DNA of 64,000 nt from Dicaeum eximium (lineage: Eukaryota; Chordata; Aves; Passeriformes; Dicaeidae): positions 496,001-560,000 of the forward strand of contig VWZP01002907.1 in the NCBI GenBank assembly GCA_013396995.1, given 5' to 3'. Position numbers and translations under genes: made by a program. The notes beneath the pieces were generated by a model, which made no database searches, was not told the DNA's origin, and saw only the letters and a program-made list of their open reading frames with translations. Of this stretch, positions 39,301-52,445 are shown piece by piece. Position 1 is the stretch's first letter. Every line of letters begins with the position of its first letter.

Positions 39301-40642
39301 TATTCCTGTGTCATTGTTAGCTCAGCAGATCTAAGTTACTTTAGCTCTCCAAGTTCACCAGTTTTAGCCTGAAAATTTTTTGGGCTCACAGTCTAAGTGT
39401 GTGAGACTAAAGAGTCCAACATTAACTAGTTAGCCTGAGTGTTTTAAAATATTTTTAAAGTGATACATTTTAGAAGTGCCTGGATAGCAAAGATCAGGTA
39501 GATATGAAAATCTGTTCAGAAGCCCTTTACTTCCTTTCAGATGCAGCAGCCCTTTACTTCCCATTTAAATATTTCTCAAAATCAGACAGTTTGGACATTT
39601 CTAGAAACAAAATATTGTCAATTTTGTCTATTTAGTGACCACTGAGTTCAGCAGAAAGATTACTTCTATCTTCAGCAGAATGTTTTTCCATATTTTCATA
39701 ATTTTTTGAAATTTGCAGGACAAATTATGTGTATATCTTAATTCAAGAACAATCTAGAAATTAACTATAAAATACTGAAATAGCTGATCTGTTGAAGCAG
39801 CTCAGTGAGGAGCTGTGTGTTTCTTTTAACTACTTTAGTGTAAAGCTGAGTTTTCATCCACTTAAGCTTACATGGTCTGTCCTTCAGAAAGTTATTCTCT
39901 TTGGCTTTTCTTAGATGTAATCAGAATCATTCTGTGTTTCCCTAATTACAAACACATTTTTTTCCCCTTGCAATATCCCTAAGCCTGGAGCAACCATTGC
40001 CAAAGCTTTCTGGCATTTTTATTCCAGTTAGATTCCAAATCTATGTTTTTCTGTGAGAAAAGCTGTAGGGAAGACTGTAAACAGGATAATTATGTAGCAA
40101 TACATTTTTAAATGCAAATTTCACTTGCATATTATTTTGAATGTATGGGTTTTAATTTCCTAGTGAGTTGTGGAGACACAATGCTATTGTTCCTGAAGCA
40201 GATATGTTTTCATTAATGTAAATTTCAAGAATTCTCTGAGATTTTAAAAAGCAAGTATGAGGAAGATAAAAAGATATCACAAAATGTTACAAAAGTTGCT
40301 TACAATCATTGTAATGGTCTATCACTTTAATCTCTAATCTGTGTCAATTTTGTGTGGCCTCCTTTATCTCACCCTGTGGAATAGCTCTGCAAAGGAGCCA
40401 AACAATAAAAACCCCATGTGGAATGTAGCCTAGTTTTCTTTGTCCTTTACACATGCCAGAAGCACCTCATATTAGACTTTTCTTCAGAGTTTTAGAAAAT
40501 ATTTATACAAATATTTTTGAGAGGCGAGTTGAATGGGAACTCAATAACTATCAACAATATTTGACATTTGGAATTGAAATCTCCAATGACATGCTAGAAC
40601 AGAGGAATTCTTTTGCCACAAATTTCCTGGGACAGTTTTGTA
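36353..40642. other. Unique non-coding DNA with micro-duplications
   Basis: About 4.3 kb. It holds a 12-bp-period duplication of TGGTACCAAAT at 38530-38552, a T-rich patch near 38989-39026, and a 27-bp-period duplication of AGCCCTTTACTTCC at 39521-39561. Open frames are 76 codons or shorter and unrecognised. Confidence 0.55.
39521..39561 (+). repeat. Direct duplication of a 14-bp word, 27-bp period
   Basis: AGCCCTTTACTTCC occurs at 39521-39534 and again at 39548-39561. It is a simple local duplication of unknown significance. Confidence 0.8.
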
Positions 40643-40745
40643 CTCATAGAATATTTTGGGTTGGAAAGGACATTTACAGGTTATCTATTTCAACCTCCTG
40701 CAATGAGCAGGGACATGTTCAACTAGATCAGGTTGCTCAGAGCCT
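40643..40745 (-). mobile_element. CR1 LINE 3' end, reverse orientation (segment A)
   Basis: The reverse complement of the CR1 3' terminus is clear. TCATAGAATATTTTGGGTTG and GAAAGGAC match the usual TCATAGAATGGTTTGGGTTG / GAAGGGACC end. They are followed by TCAACCTCCTGCAATGAGCA, GGGACATG, AACTAGATCAGG and TTGCTCAGAGCC. This diagnostic avian/sauropsid LINE end is much better preserved than the copy at 15655-16600, so it is younger. CR1 inserts by target-primed reverse transcription and is usually 5'-truncated. The element continues, in the opposite orientation, as segment B at 40749. The forward open frame running across it (40453-40761) is a shadow. Confidence 0.92.
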
Positions 40746-40748
40746 CAG

Positions 40749-40831
40749 CTTTTTACAATGAGGGTGATGAAACCCTGACACAGGTTGCCCAGAGAGATGG
40801 TACATGGCCCATCCCTGAAAACATACAAAGT
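40749..40831 (+). mobile_element. Inverted 5' part of the same CR1 copy (segment B)
   Basis: CTTTTTACAATGAGGGTGAT, CCCTGACACAGGTTGCCCAG and AGAGATGG, then GGCCCATCCCTGAAAACATA match the CR1 block that in an intact element lies immediately 5' of segment A (TTCACAGTGAGGGTGGTGAG, AACAGGTTGCCCAGAGA, GCCCCATCCCTGGA). Here it reads in the opposite orientation to segment A, the two meeting at about 40746-40749. Because the two blocks are neighbours in the consensus, one insertion with a 5' inversion is more economical than two independent insertions. Homology fades after 40831. Confidence 0.88.
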
Positions 40832-43800
40832 AAAAAACTGAACAAAGTAGTCCTTCCTTATAGGTCATGGAATGAAAACACAAGTGGGTTTTAGAGCAAA
40901 ATTTGTCATTTTTTCAGCTGTTCTGTTGCCTGACCACGTCTCCTTGGATCTGTTCTGCCACCCATTAATATACATCCTCCTTTTGTTCAAGTGGGCAAAT
41001 GGCATTTGCTTTTGAAGTGACATTATCTGAATTGGATTCCAACCCCAGGCATTAAATGTCTGGAAGCTCTGGTGTACAGCCTAATGATTAATACTACATT
41101 ACTGGATAGCCCCTGTGTTAACTGAAAACTGAATAGTTCTTGAAGGATCAAATTAATACTCTCTTGTTTCCACTAAAGCATTCTCCAAGAATAGTGATTA
41201 GTTAGTTTACTTTCCCCTAAACAAACTGTGATTATAGCCAAGGCTACCTATTTCTTCTTCTAAGAAATTCAGGTTTGCATATAGATTAACTACTACTTGC
41301 ATCTTGTCAGAGAAACACTCACAGAACGAGCTCTCATGTTGCCCAAACAAACTGATTATGCACAGATTTATAGCTTTAAAATTAATTTAGATATTTATAT
41401 ATTCCTATTAAATTATCCAGTCACTGCCCACTGCATCAGTAAATGAATTGCTCATATCAGCATTAGAAGAAAGTAGTATTAAATTAACAATTAGCAGAAA
41501 ACTTACTAATAAGTGACCATATTCACATACAACTTTAAACAGCATTCATTCACCTTTCTATAAATTATGTATGGTGACTAAGAGATCTCATGCTCCTTTT
41601 TGTCTTCAACTTGAAGGAAGATAAATAGAATATCTAACCTCCCAGAGAGGGGGAAAAATTGTTTTATCCAAGACATTAAATGTTGAAATACTGCAGGAAG
41701 AAATGTAGTTTTATGTATAAAATTATGTAGGAACCGGTCTGGAACCACAAGCACCTCTCCAACAATACATGTATACATGCTGCAAGGATATTTTTCAAAT
41801 GTTATTCAAATGTATTCTGTTCTGTGTTCTGTGTTTGTCAATATTTCCCAGAGAGGCAGACACAGGAATGAGGACTTGGCTCAATGGGCACAGCTGCTGG
41901 GCCTAGATGGCCAGGAGAGCAGAATTATAAAGATGAACCTAGAACAAAACTACATACTAATTCTGTCACACTAGATGAACTTTTCCTCACCACTTATCTA
42001 TAAACATGAGTTCTTGTGTCACAGTTAATTGGGAAGCAGTTGGAGGGAATAAATCAAGAGGAAACACAATGTGAGGGCAAAACAAGCCATCAGACAGCTC
42101 CCTACACAGGCACAGTGAAATATAAAGTATCACCCATAAGCAATCCAATGTATTTTACATGGCCTTTCCATAACAGAAATAGAAGCAACTCTTTAAATGC
42201 CACAATATGTATAAAATACAATACAATATTTCCCAATACTTAATATAAGTACTTTGCATTTAAAATGCTGCAGCTAACATGCAAGCCTTGCAAAAAAGTT
42301 TACAGACCCTTTCTAAAACTTGTAATCACTTACATATCTGCTAAGCTGTTCTTCTAAGCTGCAGGTCTTTAAATGATACTTTTCCGAGAAACTGCTTTCA
42401 TAAGCTGGAGAGTGGAACACCCAAGAGATCCTGATTTCCAGTTCTTTCATCTGTCTCCCAGGATCATAATCAGAAATATTAAGGGCAATCAAAAAAAAAA
42501 TTTTTAAACATTGCAAGAACATGCATTTTAAGCTCAATGGTTAAAACAAATATAGAGTACAATAAATTTCAGTTGTCAAGTTGAATGTATGGAATGGTCT
42601 GCCAAAACAGATTGAGTTTTATAGACATAGTTACTTTTCAAATGACAGAGAAGCAGCCATTAAGTGTCTGTCTTTACAATCAGCATTTCCATTACAAATC
42701 AATTGATAATATATCTTTTATACTTCAATGTGTAACTTGGGAACATTATACAAATTGGGGAAAATAATCTATGTTCAATCTGTAGTACAAATACCTGGGC
42801 AAAGCAATAACATTTTGTAACAATATACAAACTTTTAACACAAACATAACTTGGTATGTTAGCTGCAATGAGAGGGTTCATCTACTGAATGAACAACAGA
42901 GGTTATTCTCCACTGGGGGTTAATTACACTGTGTATGAAGCCTAAGGAACCTGAAGTATGAAAAGATAACATCTTTAGAATTACTACAGACCTATTGAAT
43001 GTACAGTTACACATTTTCAGTGAACACAGCAAGTTTCAGAGCTTATCAAGTTTTCAGTTTTCCCAGTGATACTGAGAGACCTTTGTGCATTCAAGTTTAA
43101 TGCAATCAGATGAATTAGACGTACATAGAACAATTGCTTAATATTTGCAAATATTTGAACTTCTCTCACTTGAACATATTTAAACTGCCTCAGTTTAGTC
43201 TGCTTTACAGGTGTGGACTGATTTTTTGGGGTGTGGATGCTTCAGGGAATGTCAAGTGTCTTCATAAGAATGATGCTTTTCTTGTTGTGCTTGAATCTTT
43301 TGTTTGCTAAGTTGTCTTTAAGGCAGTACTGGCAAGTGAATACATTCTTTGCCCTGACCCAGAAAAGACTTATGAACACAGTTAGGTTTATGTACTGTGA
43401 GTGGCCTCATTGACTGGTGATTTAGTGCAATGTTTCACAGACTTTTTTACTTAAGTCCCTTGAGAGGATGTAATAACATGAAACTGCCTTGCTTTGAAAC
43501 CATAAGTAACTTCTTGCTTTGAAAAGAACAGAAGCAAAAATATATGCACTTAAAACCCATACAGAGATTATATTCTGTATTGTAAAGTTAGAAACACTTA
43601 TTATGAAAACAATTGAAGTAAGCACAAAATAACAAATAAATACATGCATCTTCTACTCTAGAAAATACAGTGCCTTGGCATCTGTAATTTATACTCACAT
43701 ACCCTGAGTGTAGGTACATCCCCATTTCTAGGTTATCCTTTGAAGAAGCAATTATCAAAATGTCTGGCTAAAACAAGACCTAGAGGATAATGCTCTTACA

Positions 43801-46800
43801 AAGCAGAATGATAACTAAGTGGAATTTCATGTTCATTTTCTACAGACCATATAAATGCCACAGAAGAAGCTCAGTGAGTATGTAGGAAACTTATTCCTTC
43901 TCCATTAAATTCTCTACATAAGAGCAGATTATTCAGAGTTTTATCAGAAAAGAATGAATGCTGAAGCATTGCCTGGAATGGCATGAGACACCATATTTCA
44001 CAATAGCACTCAGTTTGATAACAGAAAAGCCAAAAGCCACGGGTGATCATGGCAGTTGTGTTACTGTGCCTTGCAGTCTAGTGGAGCTGGGTTTGCCTCC
44101 ATCCTGGTAGAAATGATGATTCCATGGTCATACCTCTCACATTTCTAGCCAAAGTCTTTGTTAGGAGAACCAGACAATGGCACTCTTTACTGCAACACCT
44201 GCTTCCACACATTGTTGTTTGTCATGCTTCTGACACATTATTTATGTCTTCACTCTTGTCTAGAGTGGAAGAGTGTAGAAGGATCAAAAGCCTTCTTGTG
44301 TAGCCTAGCCCAAATGAGCCCCCTGCTGCATTTCCTTTACAGGAGTCACTCACATGCTTAGAAACTGTTGGTAAACTGGTCTGAAAATGGGGAGGGGGTG
44401 TTAAGCTGAGTCCACAAGCGATTTCATTTCTACAGAAATGAATAATGAAAGATATTAGGGACACCAAAGCAAAGGAAATAAAAAGACATTAAATTCTACT
44501 ATAGCTGCATCGCTCTTATTGCAGTAGCATGACAGTACCCAGGAACTTATCAGGTCCTTGCACTGCATGAAGGAAATGTTTGTCCTTGAATAATGCATCA
44601 CCACATTTGCAGTGTTTTTGTAAACAGGTCTTCCTACCATCATTATTTCCTTTTGTTATCTGCTTTGAGATGTAATCAATTTAAATTGCAAATGGAATAT
44701 TTTTACAGTATTTAAATAAAATGTACAAAAGATTTGATTCTTAGAGATCCTGTAGAAGAATAAAGAAAATATTTACCTGCAAACTAATACAGGAAAAAGC
44801 AACTGACTGAACAAAAGTTCTCTGCATAGCCCTTTTGTTATGAAAATAAGTCCATGGAATTAACAATGTCAGTAGGAAATATATCAAGCAGTTAATATTT
44901 TCTTTTCCTTGAATCTGCTCTCTTCCAGAATACATCAATAATTTCCTCCAAAATAGGAGAAAACTGGAAGTTAGAGACTCTCAAGCTGCTAGAATGTTCG
45001 CACTGCTACAGACAAAGGTAATTTTGGGAGCAAAAGCACAGGGAATGGTATAAAATGAACAAATACGTAATTCAGTAAAGAGCAGAGTATGTATGGCCTG
45101 AAGATGGTAGAGAATCAGACAATACATGGACCTAATTGAAAAAGCATTTTCATCACCAAAGTGGTGTTGCTCTATCTCATTCATCTTCTCATTTTTTACT
45201 TTATCTTATTCCCCTCTAAGCTGCCATAAACATAATTTAAATACCTTTAGTTTATCATCTAAGCACCAGTAGAGGTAGAGAGGAAGACATGTAATGAATT
45301 GGCAGCACAATGCTGGAAATAGCATAAGCACACTAATTTAGAGATCTTTGCCCCTGTGAGTTTTCTGAGAGCAATGTCTGGTAAAGAGGATCTGATATCA
45401 AATGATCCTTTGGAGCAATTATATTAAAAGTCAAAAATCTGTTTCTACTATTGGTGGATAGCAAGGGTGCCAAAACAGATTTAGGATAGCTTCTAGAAAA
45501 TTACTTTTTTATTTTGGGATTCAAATTTTCCTATTTACCAAAAAGTATTGCATCTTTCATATGGGATGAAAAGCCAGGGCAAGACACAATAATAGTAAGA
45601 ACAACTCATTTTCTGATGTTCTAGAGCTTAAAATATCATGGAGAACTTTATAAATTTCAATTTGACTCTATTATCTTCCTGCTGCCAGGCTCTCCATCAT
45701 TCCCCGGCATCCTTAAGAGCAGACCTTTCTTTACACCTTATGCTATTGCACCATAAGGAAAGAAATTACACAGACCTCCAAACTCTTTAATTGAAAGATT
45801 TGGAGGAGGGGTAATTAAACTAGATTTGACAATCTAGCTTTCAGTGCAGACACAACCTCAAAAATTTAAATATGCCTTTTCTGTTTGGCTGTCTTTCATT
45901 AGGATCAGTTCAATGGTGTTTTCACTCTTGTCTCCTTTTACCAGTTAGCAAGAGTAAAAATTTTGAAGCAAACATATTGAAAAATAGTTATTATCTATAT
46001 GACAACAGTTATTACCAATGAAAATTTTCCTCTGTACAAATGAAATATTATTGTCATACATCATCAGGCATAGTTTCTAACTTGATGGTAATCGGCATCC
46101 AAAACACACAATCTTGTAAAAATATTAAATAATTCAAAGTCCTCCAAATTTTCAAGATCTCATTTTGGCCCTTGTTTCTTTGTTTTGTTAAGTTGCTCAC
46201 TTTAATTTTTTCCTTTATTTGCAAAAAGCAAAAGAATTAAAGTTGTCATTTATTACAATCTAGTTTTCAGTAAAATCATGGCATTGTATAATTAAAATTC
46301 TTTAAAAGCTTTTTAAATCATTTAATGGACTCAAAATGAGTATCAATAAAATCAACATTTTAGAGAGAAAATAATCCATTATTGCAAAATCTTTAGAAAA
46401 GAGATGTAATAAACCTAAAGGAGACCTTCTGCAATAAAAGGGTAACAACTCACTTTTTTACATACAAAACATGACATATTATCTACTTCTATTTACATGC
46501 ACTTACAAAAATTATTCCACAGAGATTTCTGGGATTTATGTATGAGTTAGCAGTCAACCATATGAATAAGGGCTGCACAAAGTCGGCTCATAGCACATAA
46601 AAGCAATAAAGAGATCAGGTTACATTAGGAAAGATTTTGTGCTTGCAAGATTTGATAATTTTAAATGCTACACAATCAAAAAGATCAAGAACATTTAAAA
46701 GTCTTAAGGAACAACTCCATCCAGTGAAGAAGAAAATTACAAAAGAGATACAAGTGTTAAGGAAGTAAAATTTGTCAGATTATTAATGTAAAGAAGGTAA

Positions 46801-48332
46801 ATATAATTGTCTCAGGAGAATCGCTTCTGTTTTGAAGATCATATATCTTTTCCTTTCAAAATGGCAGACTCGATCTACCTCCTGAATAAAATCTCCAATC
46901 TCAACATGGCAATGCTATTTACTAGATTTTTCAAGGAGAATTCTAATATGTACAGAAAGGCAGCATCATTATTCAAGTTGACATGAACTCCCTAGATAGC
47001 CTTTTTAATTAACCAGATAAAGCAGTGTAGGAGCAGTTTCATCCTGATGCTGTAGCTCAGGATGAGCTTCTCAGTGATCTGATGTGACAAATGACTTACT
47101 AATTTTACCTTACACCCATATTTAAAAGTATAGTGTAAAAAGCCATAATCCCTTAAATGGAAAGGACATATAATTTTGAAAAATTTCTTGAAAAAGCAAA
47201 AGTCAAGGGTTTTATAATCAGATAAGTAAAATATAACACAGACCAATTAAAATATTTGGATGTAGCTTACATATATCTCTGAAGGAGAAGGACCAGGGTT
47301 CACAGGAGATATTCCCAGTAAGACTTCTCTAAGGCTTTAAAACTGGAACCTGAACTTCAGTCTCTGTATTGCCCTCTGTGCTAACTTTATGTTGTAGAGG
47401 GACAGTGAAGCCACAGCCAACACTAAATAAAACTTCAGGCATCTGCTCTACTCTTTATTGCTCCTCAATACAACCTTTTAAACTCTTGATCTTACATGTA
47501 TTCCACCTGTGTGCTCTCCATACCCTTCTGTGATTGGTCAATGCTCAGCAGTCCATGTCTCCATCATGATAAGCATTGGTGACCTCAAGAGCACAGAACT
47601 GCCTTTATCCCCCCGAGACCTACAAAGTGTATGGCCACCCTTCCTCTTCCCTGCCTTCCTCCCTCCTATCTGTACTTCTATAGATGAGCCATTAGGAATG
47701 GGGAAGACATGGAATACCTTCATTGCCAATAACATGAGAGTAACATGTTTCCAGAAATAAATCAATGACATGAAATAAATGCCATCATAAATTAATACTA
47801 CCAAGAGTGGGATGAACAGTGACTGGTTCGGACTGAAACTTCACCAAGACCTAAAGGAAGCTGCAGCCTCTCACTGAAAGGATGGGCCCCTCCACTGTCA
47901 AACAAGCTTTGTCATTCAAAGCAACAGAGTGGATCGTATTTTCTAAATGCTAAATATTTAGATTTGAAAAAGGGTTTGAGGGGTGAAAGAATGTCTTCTT
48001 ATGAACTAATCCATTTTCTCAGAGGAGTGACCTCACAAAAACTCAGGCAACACATTCAGAGCAGACTAATGTTAGCTAGTAATTAAAATTAAATACAAAA
48101 TCTCTACATTGTATAAAATAATTCAGCAGCTTATCATCTTACCAGGACACCTGAGAAAACAATACATGTATTATTGCATACCTTTCACTGGCTTGCAGTT
48201 CACATTCAGTACAGTTCAAGGCCATGAACCTACTCCTCAGTATATACACCTGTCTACTGCCTGCATTTCTGACAGACTTGTGCTCTATTTATGATCCAGA
48301 GAGACAACAGTGTTCCACTGGCACAACACAAT
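40832..48332. other. Unique non-coding DNA, no recognisable gene
   Basis: About 7.5 kb of AT-rich unique sequence. Open frames are up to 90 codons, mostly Phe/Tyr/Cys/Lys-rich and overlapping on both strands. No repeat family, RNA gene or splice-consistent exon chain is recognised. An A-run lies near 42490-42499. Confidence 0.55.
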
Positions 48333-48411
48333 ACTGATTATAATTTATAATTACTGATTATAAATGTAAATTTATAAATGTAAATGTACATTTGTAAATG
48401 TGTAAATTTTG
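48333..48411. repeat. AT-rich imperfect tandem repeat
   Basis: ACTGATTATAA occurs at 48333-48343 and 48353-48363 (20-bp period). It is followed by several imperfect TAAATGTAAAT/TTATAAATG/TTGTAAATGTG units to about 48411, including the palindrome AAATGTACATTT. It is low-complexity DNA. Confidence 0.75.
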
Positions 48412-51400
48412 ATACATCATTCACAGACACATTCACCCTTTAACTTTCTCTGTTATTGACAAAAAAAAACCCAAATAGTCAATAAAGAAAACCAGACAAA
48501 CCAAGGGAGGATGAAGACTCTCTTAAGATCATCTTAGCATCATTCTTCATTACTTAGTAAATGCTTTTCTATTCCTGTATACAATCCTTTAGAAACTAAT
48601 CTGGCCAGGCAACCTAGCTATGCATGAATTTACACAAATAAGGCTTAGGCTGGAAAACAGAATATGAATGGGAAACAGAATTTGAACAATTTTTATCTTT
48701 AATATATAGCTACTAACTATATATTAACCGAGAACACAGTTACTGTTCTTGAAAAGCAAACTCTCTGGATGCTGGTATCACAACAGTGAGGAAAATTACT
48801 TACTGTTTCTTGAGTGACCATGTAAATAGGACATAGATTTTAGGAACCATTGTTCCCTCTGATTCCACTGCAGTATCAAGGTATGTTGATTATATGATAT
48901 TAGGAAGTAATTCAGTCATTTTTGCTTCAGGATTATTCGTTATATTACACTTGAGGTATTTTGTTACTTATTTTCATTTTATTTGTTTGTACTACCAGTG
49001 CGCTTACAATATTTTTCTTTTTTTTTCAGAAATTATTTTATTAATTGTCAGAGTCTCCCTGGGGCTCAGCCCAGCATTCCTCCTCTAAAAAACTTTAGTT
49101 TAAGGTAAACTAGAACCAGGAACACATCCCAGCATATTTGTGCAAAGCTTCAGAGGAGTTAGAAATGACCCATAGTCACTCAAAACTTAAAGCTTTCATA
49201 TGACATTTCAGGAATGACCAAGATATGATGCACAGAAACTGATGATTTTTTCTTTCAGTTGGAGCTAGGAAGTGCATATAAACACTAATTTTAAAACAGC
49301 TTAGTTACAGTCTTTCTAAGCTTGGGTTTATATTTATTTCAAGCTCCAATTTCCAAATTCAGCTGGAATTTCGAGTGGAATGCTGTGAATGTAAGCTGAT
49401 CAGAGACAACTGAGACACGGAAGACCACAAAAGGTTTCCATTCCCATTTGCAGAATATTTCCCCCTTAATTTGCTGACTCCTGGAAGCAGTACCTAAAAT
49501 GTGAGCGAGCTCCTCGAAGGTGGGTAGGTTGTGCATCACTGCCATCTTCGGTACGCAGGAGGAATCGCTGCAGTGACCGTCATTTAAATGAAACATGTTG
49601 AAATAACTCATTTAAATATAATCAGATGGTTGAAATTTGACAGCAGAATGGAACAGATTTTTCCACTGTTTGCAATGCTACAGAAATCAATAGACACAGC
49701 TTTTCTGTGCTGTATGCATATTTTAAAAAAATATTTGGAGATTGAAAATCCTTGCACAATAAATAGGAAAATTAAAATATCTCATATCACATTGCCAAAT
49801 GATGGGGTAATAGACACAAACATATTGTTCTGTAAAAAACTGCTTTAAGAAGAAAAAGTATGAATTGATTCATTTAGTCAAACAGTGCTCGAACAGATGG
49901 TGTGATTAACAACTAGTATGTTAGCCATCTCAGGAGCTTACAGAAAAAGTAAACAAATGCCTTTAAAACATATCACTTTATTCCCCAAAAGGTATTTTCA
50001 TTCACTTATTAAAAAATGTGAAAATCTATATATTTATGATAAAGGTATGAATATTTGGAATATAGCAATCAGACATGTCTGGCAGCTAAAATTGTTTAAA
50101 TTCTGCTTTTCAATGCAGACTTGAAATCTTGCAAGTTTTGGATTTCACTGGCTGAACTTTCACACAGCTTACAATGCATCAATATATGGACAAAAAGGTA
50201 GAGGAATTAAAATTCATCATTCAAACTTTAATGAGTGATCTAGTTCAAATGAATCAGTATTGTATGAGGAATTGTTGAAACCAGGCTCAGGCCCAGGTTT
50301 TCATGTAAGAAATGTGTTGCAGCATTTTAACAGGGCAAAAGCTCTAAAAACAGCCTTGGGAGTGAGGTTATACATGCACAGAAAATGCATGTATTTTTTT
50401 CACCACCAGCAGGAGATGAAACAAAAAAAATTATTGGCTTGTGCTGTGGTTTAAGAATTCTCAGGTATTCATGACAGTCAGTACAAATGAGAGCAAGCTT
50501 TTTCCCCACTCAGTTGGACAGGACTTGGAAGAATCTTTCTGCACTATGTGTTATGAGGAGTGTCTCGGACAGTTGCTTTCTCTTTGAATCAGTTTTCAGT
50601 AAAGACATCTTGAAATGAAATAAGAAAGGAAAAGAATGATGCTAACAGCACTGAGGAATGATACTAACACCGTTGCACAACAGAACAGGAACAGAAACAG
50701 AATTTGTTCTCCTTATGATCTAGAAAATGCATCACATTCATGGTTGTGTTCCACAAGAAAACAGGAGTCAGGTCAGAACCAAAGGCCAAAGGACCTTGCC
50801 AATGTGCCATCAAGACTAAGCAAGGCACTGCCCAGTAAATCAAGCTGAGACCTGTGCTCATGCCATCACTCTGCTTTGTATAAAGCCTGAGTAATTTATG
50901 CTGCGTTTGACCTCAATCTACCATAAATAAGTTCAACCTTAAAACATGTACAAATATTCGAGAAGAAAATTTCAATATAGTCTATTAACTTTACCTTGCA
51001 GCAATGTATCTTTCCTTCAGTCATGAAGTTTGGTTTAGTCTGTGGATGAAAAATGAAGCTGACCATATTCTCCTGATGTCTCAATTTTTCCTCAAGTCAC
51101 CTCTTGGTTACGTTATTTATTTATTTATTCAGCTAGAAAAAGGGAATGTCAGTGTAATTAATATAGAAAGTAAGTCACTGCTGGCCAGTTTGGCTTATAT
51201 AGATCTGGCAAAATCAGAGCCCATTAAAAAATTATTCTGCTAGCAGAAAAAGATTTTAAAAATCTGAAATAGTTACTAAAAATATATTTGCTTGTTTCTA
51301 ATGTAGTTGGCATGTGAGAGGGAAGCATATTATCAAAGCATTTGTAAAGACCTGTGTCTGGTAATATTGCCTAATTCTGGCAATGCATAGCTTAATGTAA

Positions 51401-52362
51401 TATGTTCTCTGCTGAAAAATGAGATAATTCACTTAAAGTTTCCTTGTCTTCTCTCATGGTCTTTTCCTAACCTGTGCATCAGCCAGAAGATTTGTTTCAG
51501 AAACAGCAATTCTGAAGAAATCTTTGCTGTATATAAACAGGGCTCAAAGTTTTCCAGAGAAGACGACAACAAGTATAGATCAGTATTGAACTTTCATTGT
51601 TTTAATTGTTTTCATTTTCACAGATTAGTTGTAAAATAGCAACATGTAGTAAACACAGTACTGACTAGGATGATATTTCTGATTATGAGTGAAGTGAGAA
51701 CTTGCTGCTGTGTGATATTAAAGTGCTTGCCTAAATCTCTAAGTGTCCTCAGTAGTCTTAAGAATAAACTATTAAATTATTGACACAGCAAATGCAAAGC
51801 CCCACACAATAATCAGCGATGTGCAGAGATGAGGGAATAAAAAAAAACATTTCAATACATAGGCAACCAAATGTATATAGTCATAGTTCAAGCAACATGT
51901 GAAGAAGTCAAATGTTGGAGATGTAAAGTACCCTACCGGCCACCAACCCCATTAAGGGTGTTCTCAGTAGATCCTAACTGTAATAGCTTAGGTAAGGAAA
52001 TGAGCAGCAAATAAATTGTGGCTTGACATGTTAAAAAACACAGAGCTGATTACTTGGTACAGATCTAATACTCTGTTCACAGAGCTAAAATGTATTATTG
52101 TTCACCCTATTGAGTCTCCAAACCTCAGTGATGTATCAGGACCTTACTTTAAAATTAATCATACAAACTGACACAACATCTATTCTTCTTAGAGTACATC
52201 AGTTCAAAAGTGAAAATATTATGGACTTGTGGGTTTGGGCATTACTATAAGTTCTTGAGGTCTTAAAAGGTGGGGGAAAACTGACTGAGATTTACAAATT
52301 TTCACATATTTACCTACAAACGAAATCCAGCGGAGACATCATGTGCTCTTTTGTAAGATACA
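48412..52362. other. Unique non-coding DNA
   Basis: About 4 kb with no recognised gene. It holds a T-run at about 49018-49027 and a TTTA microsatellite at 51113-51130. Open frames are 90 codons or shorter and unrecognised. Confidence 0.55.
51113..51130 (+). repeat. Short TTTA/TTAT microsatellite
   Basis: TTATTTATTTATTTATTC, about four units. It is too short to matter except as a possible length marker. Confidence 0.75.
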
Positions 52363-52417
52363 TTGAAACTAGATCATCTTTAGGGTCCCTTCCAACCCAA
52401 ATCAAACTATATGATAT
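52363..52417 (+). mobile_element. CR1 LINE 3' end fragment, forward orientation
   Basis: TTGAAACTAGATCATCTTTA and GGGTCCCTTCCAACCCAAAT, then CAAACTATATGAT match the CR1 3' terminus (GGAACTAGATGATCTTTAAG, GTCCCTTCCAACCCAAACC, ATTCTATGAT). Only about 55 bp is present, so this is a severely 5'-truncated insertion. The orientation is opposite to segment A at 40643. It carries no coding capacity. It ends in the A/G-rich run described next. Confidence 0.88.
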
Positions 52418-52445
52418 TGAAAGAAAAGAAAAGAAAGAAGGAAAG
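52418..52445 (+). repeat. GAAA-rich simple repeat at the CR1 3' end
   Basis: TTGAAAGAAAAGAAAAGAAA and GAAGGAAAG directly follow the CR1 terminus. CR1 normally ends in a short 8-bp-type microsatellite, not in GAAA, so this either grew from target-site sequence or replaced the original tail. Confidence 0.8.

Noticed and set aside
40453..40761. 102-codon forward open frame
   Set aside because: Its 3' third is the CR1 3' end read antisense, so the frame is a chance product of unique DNA joined to a transposon.
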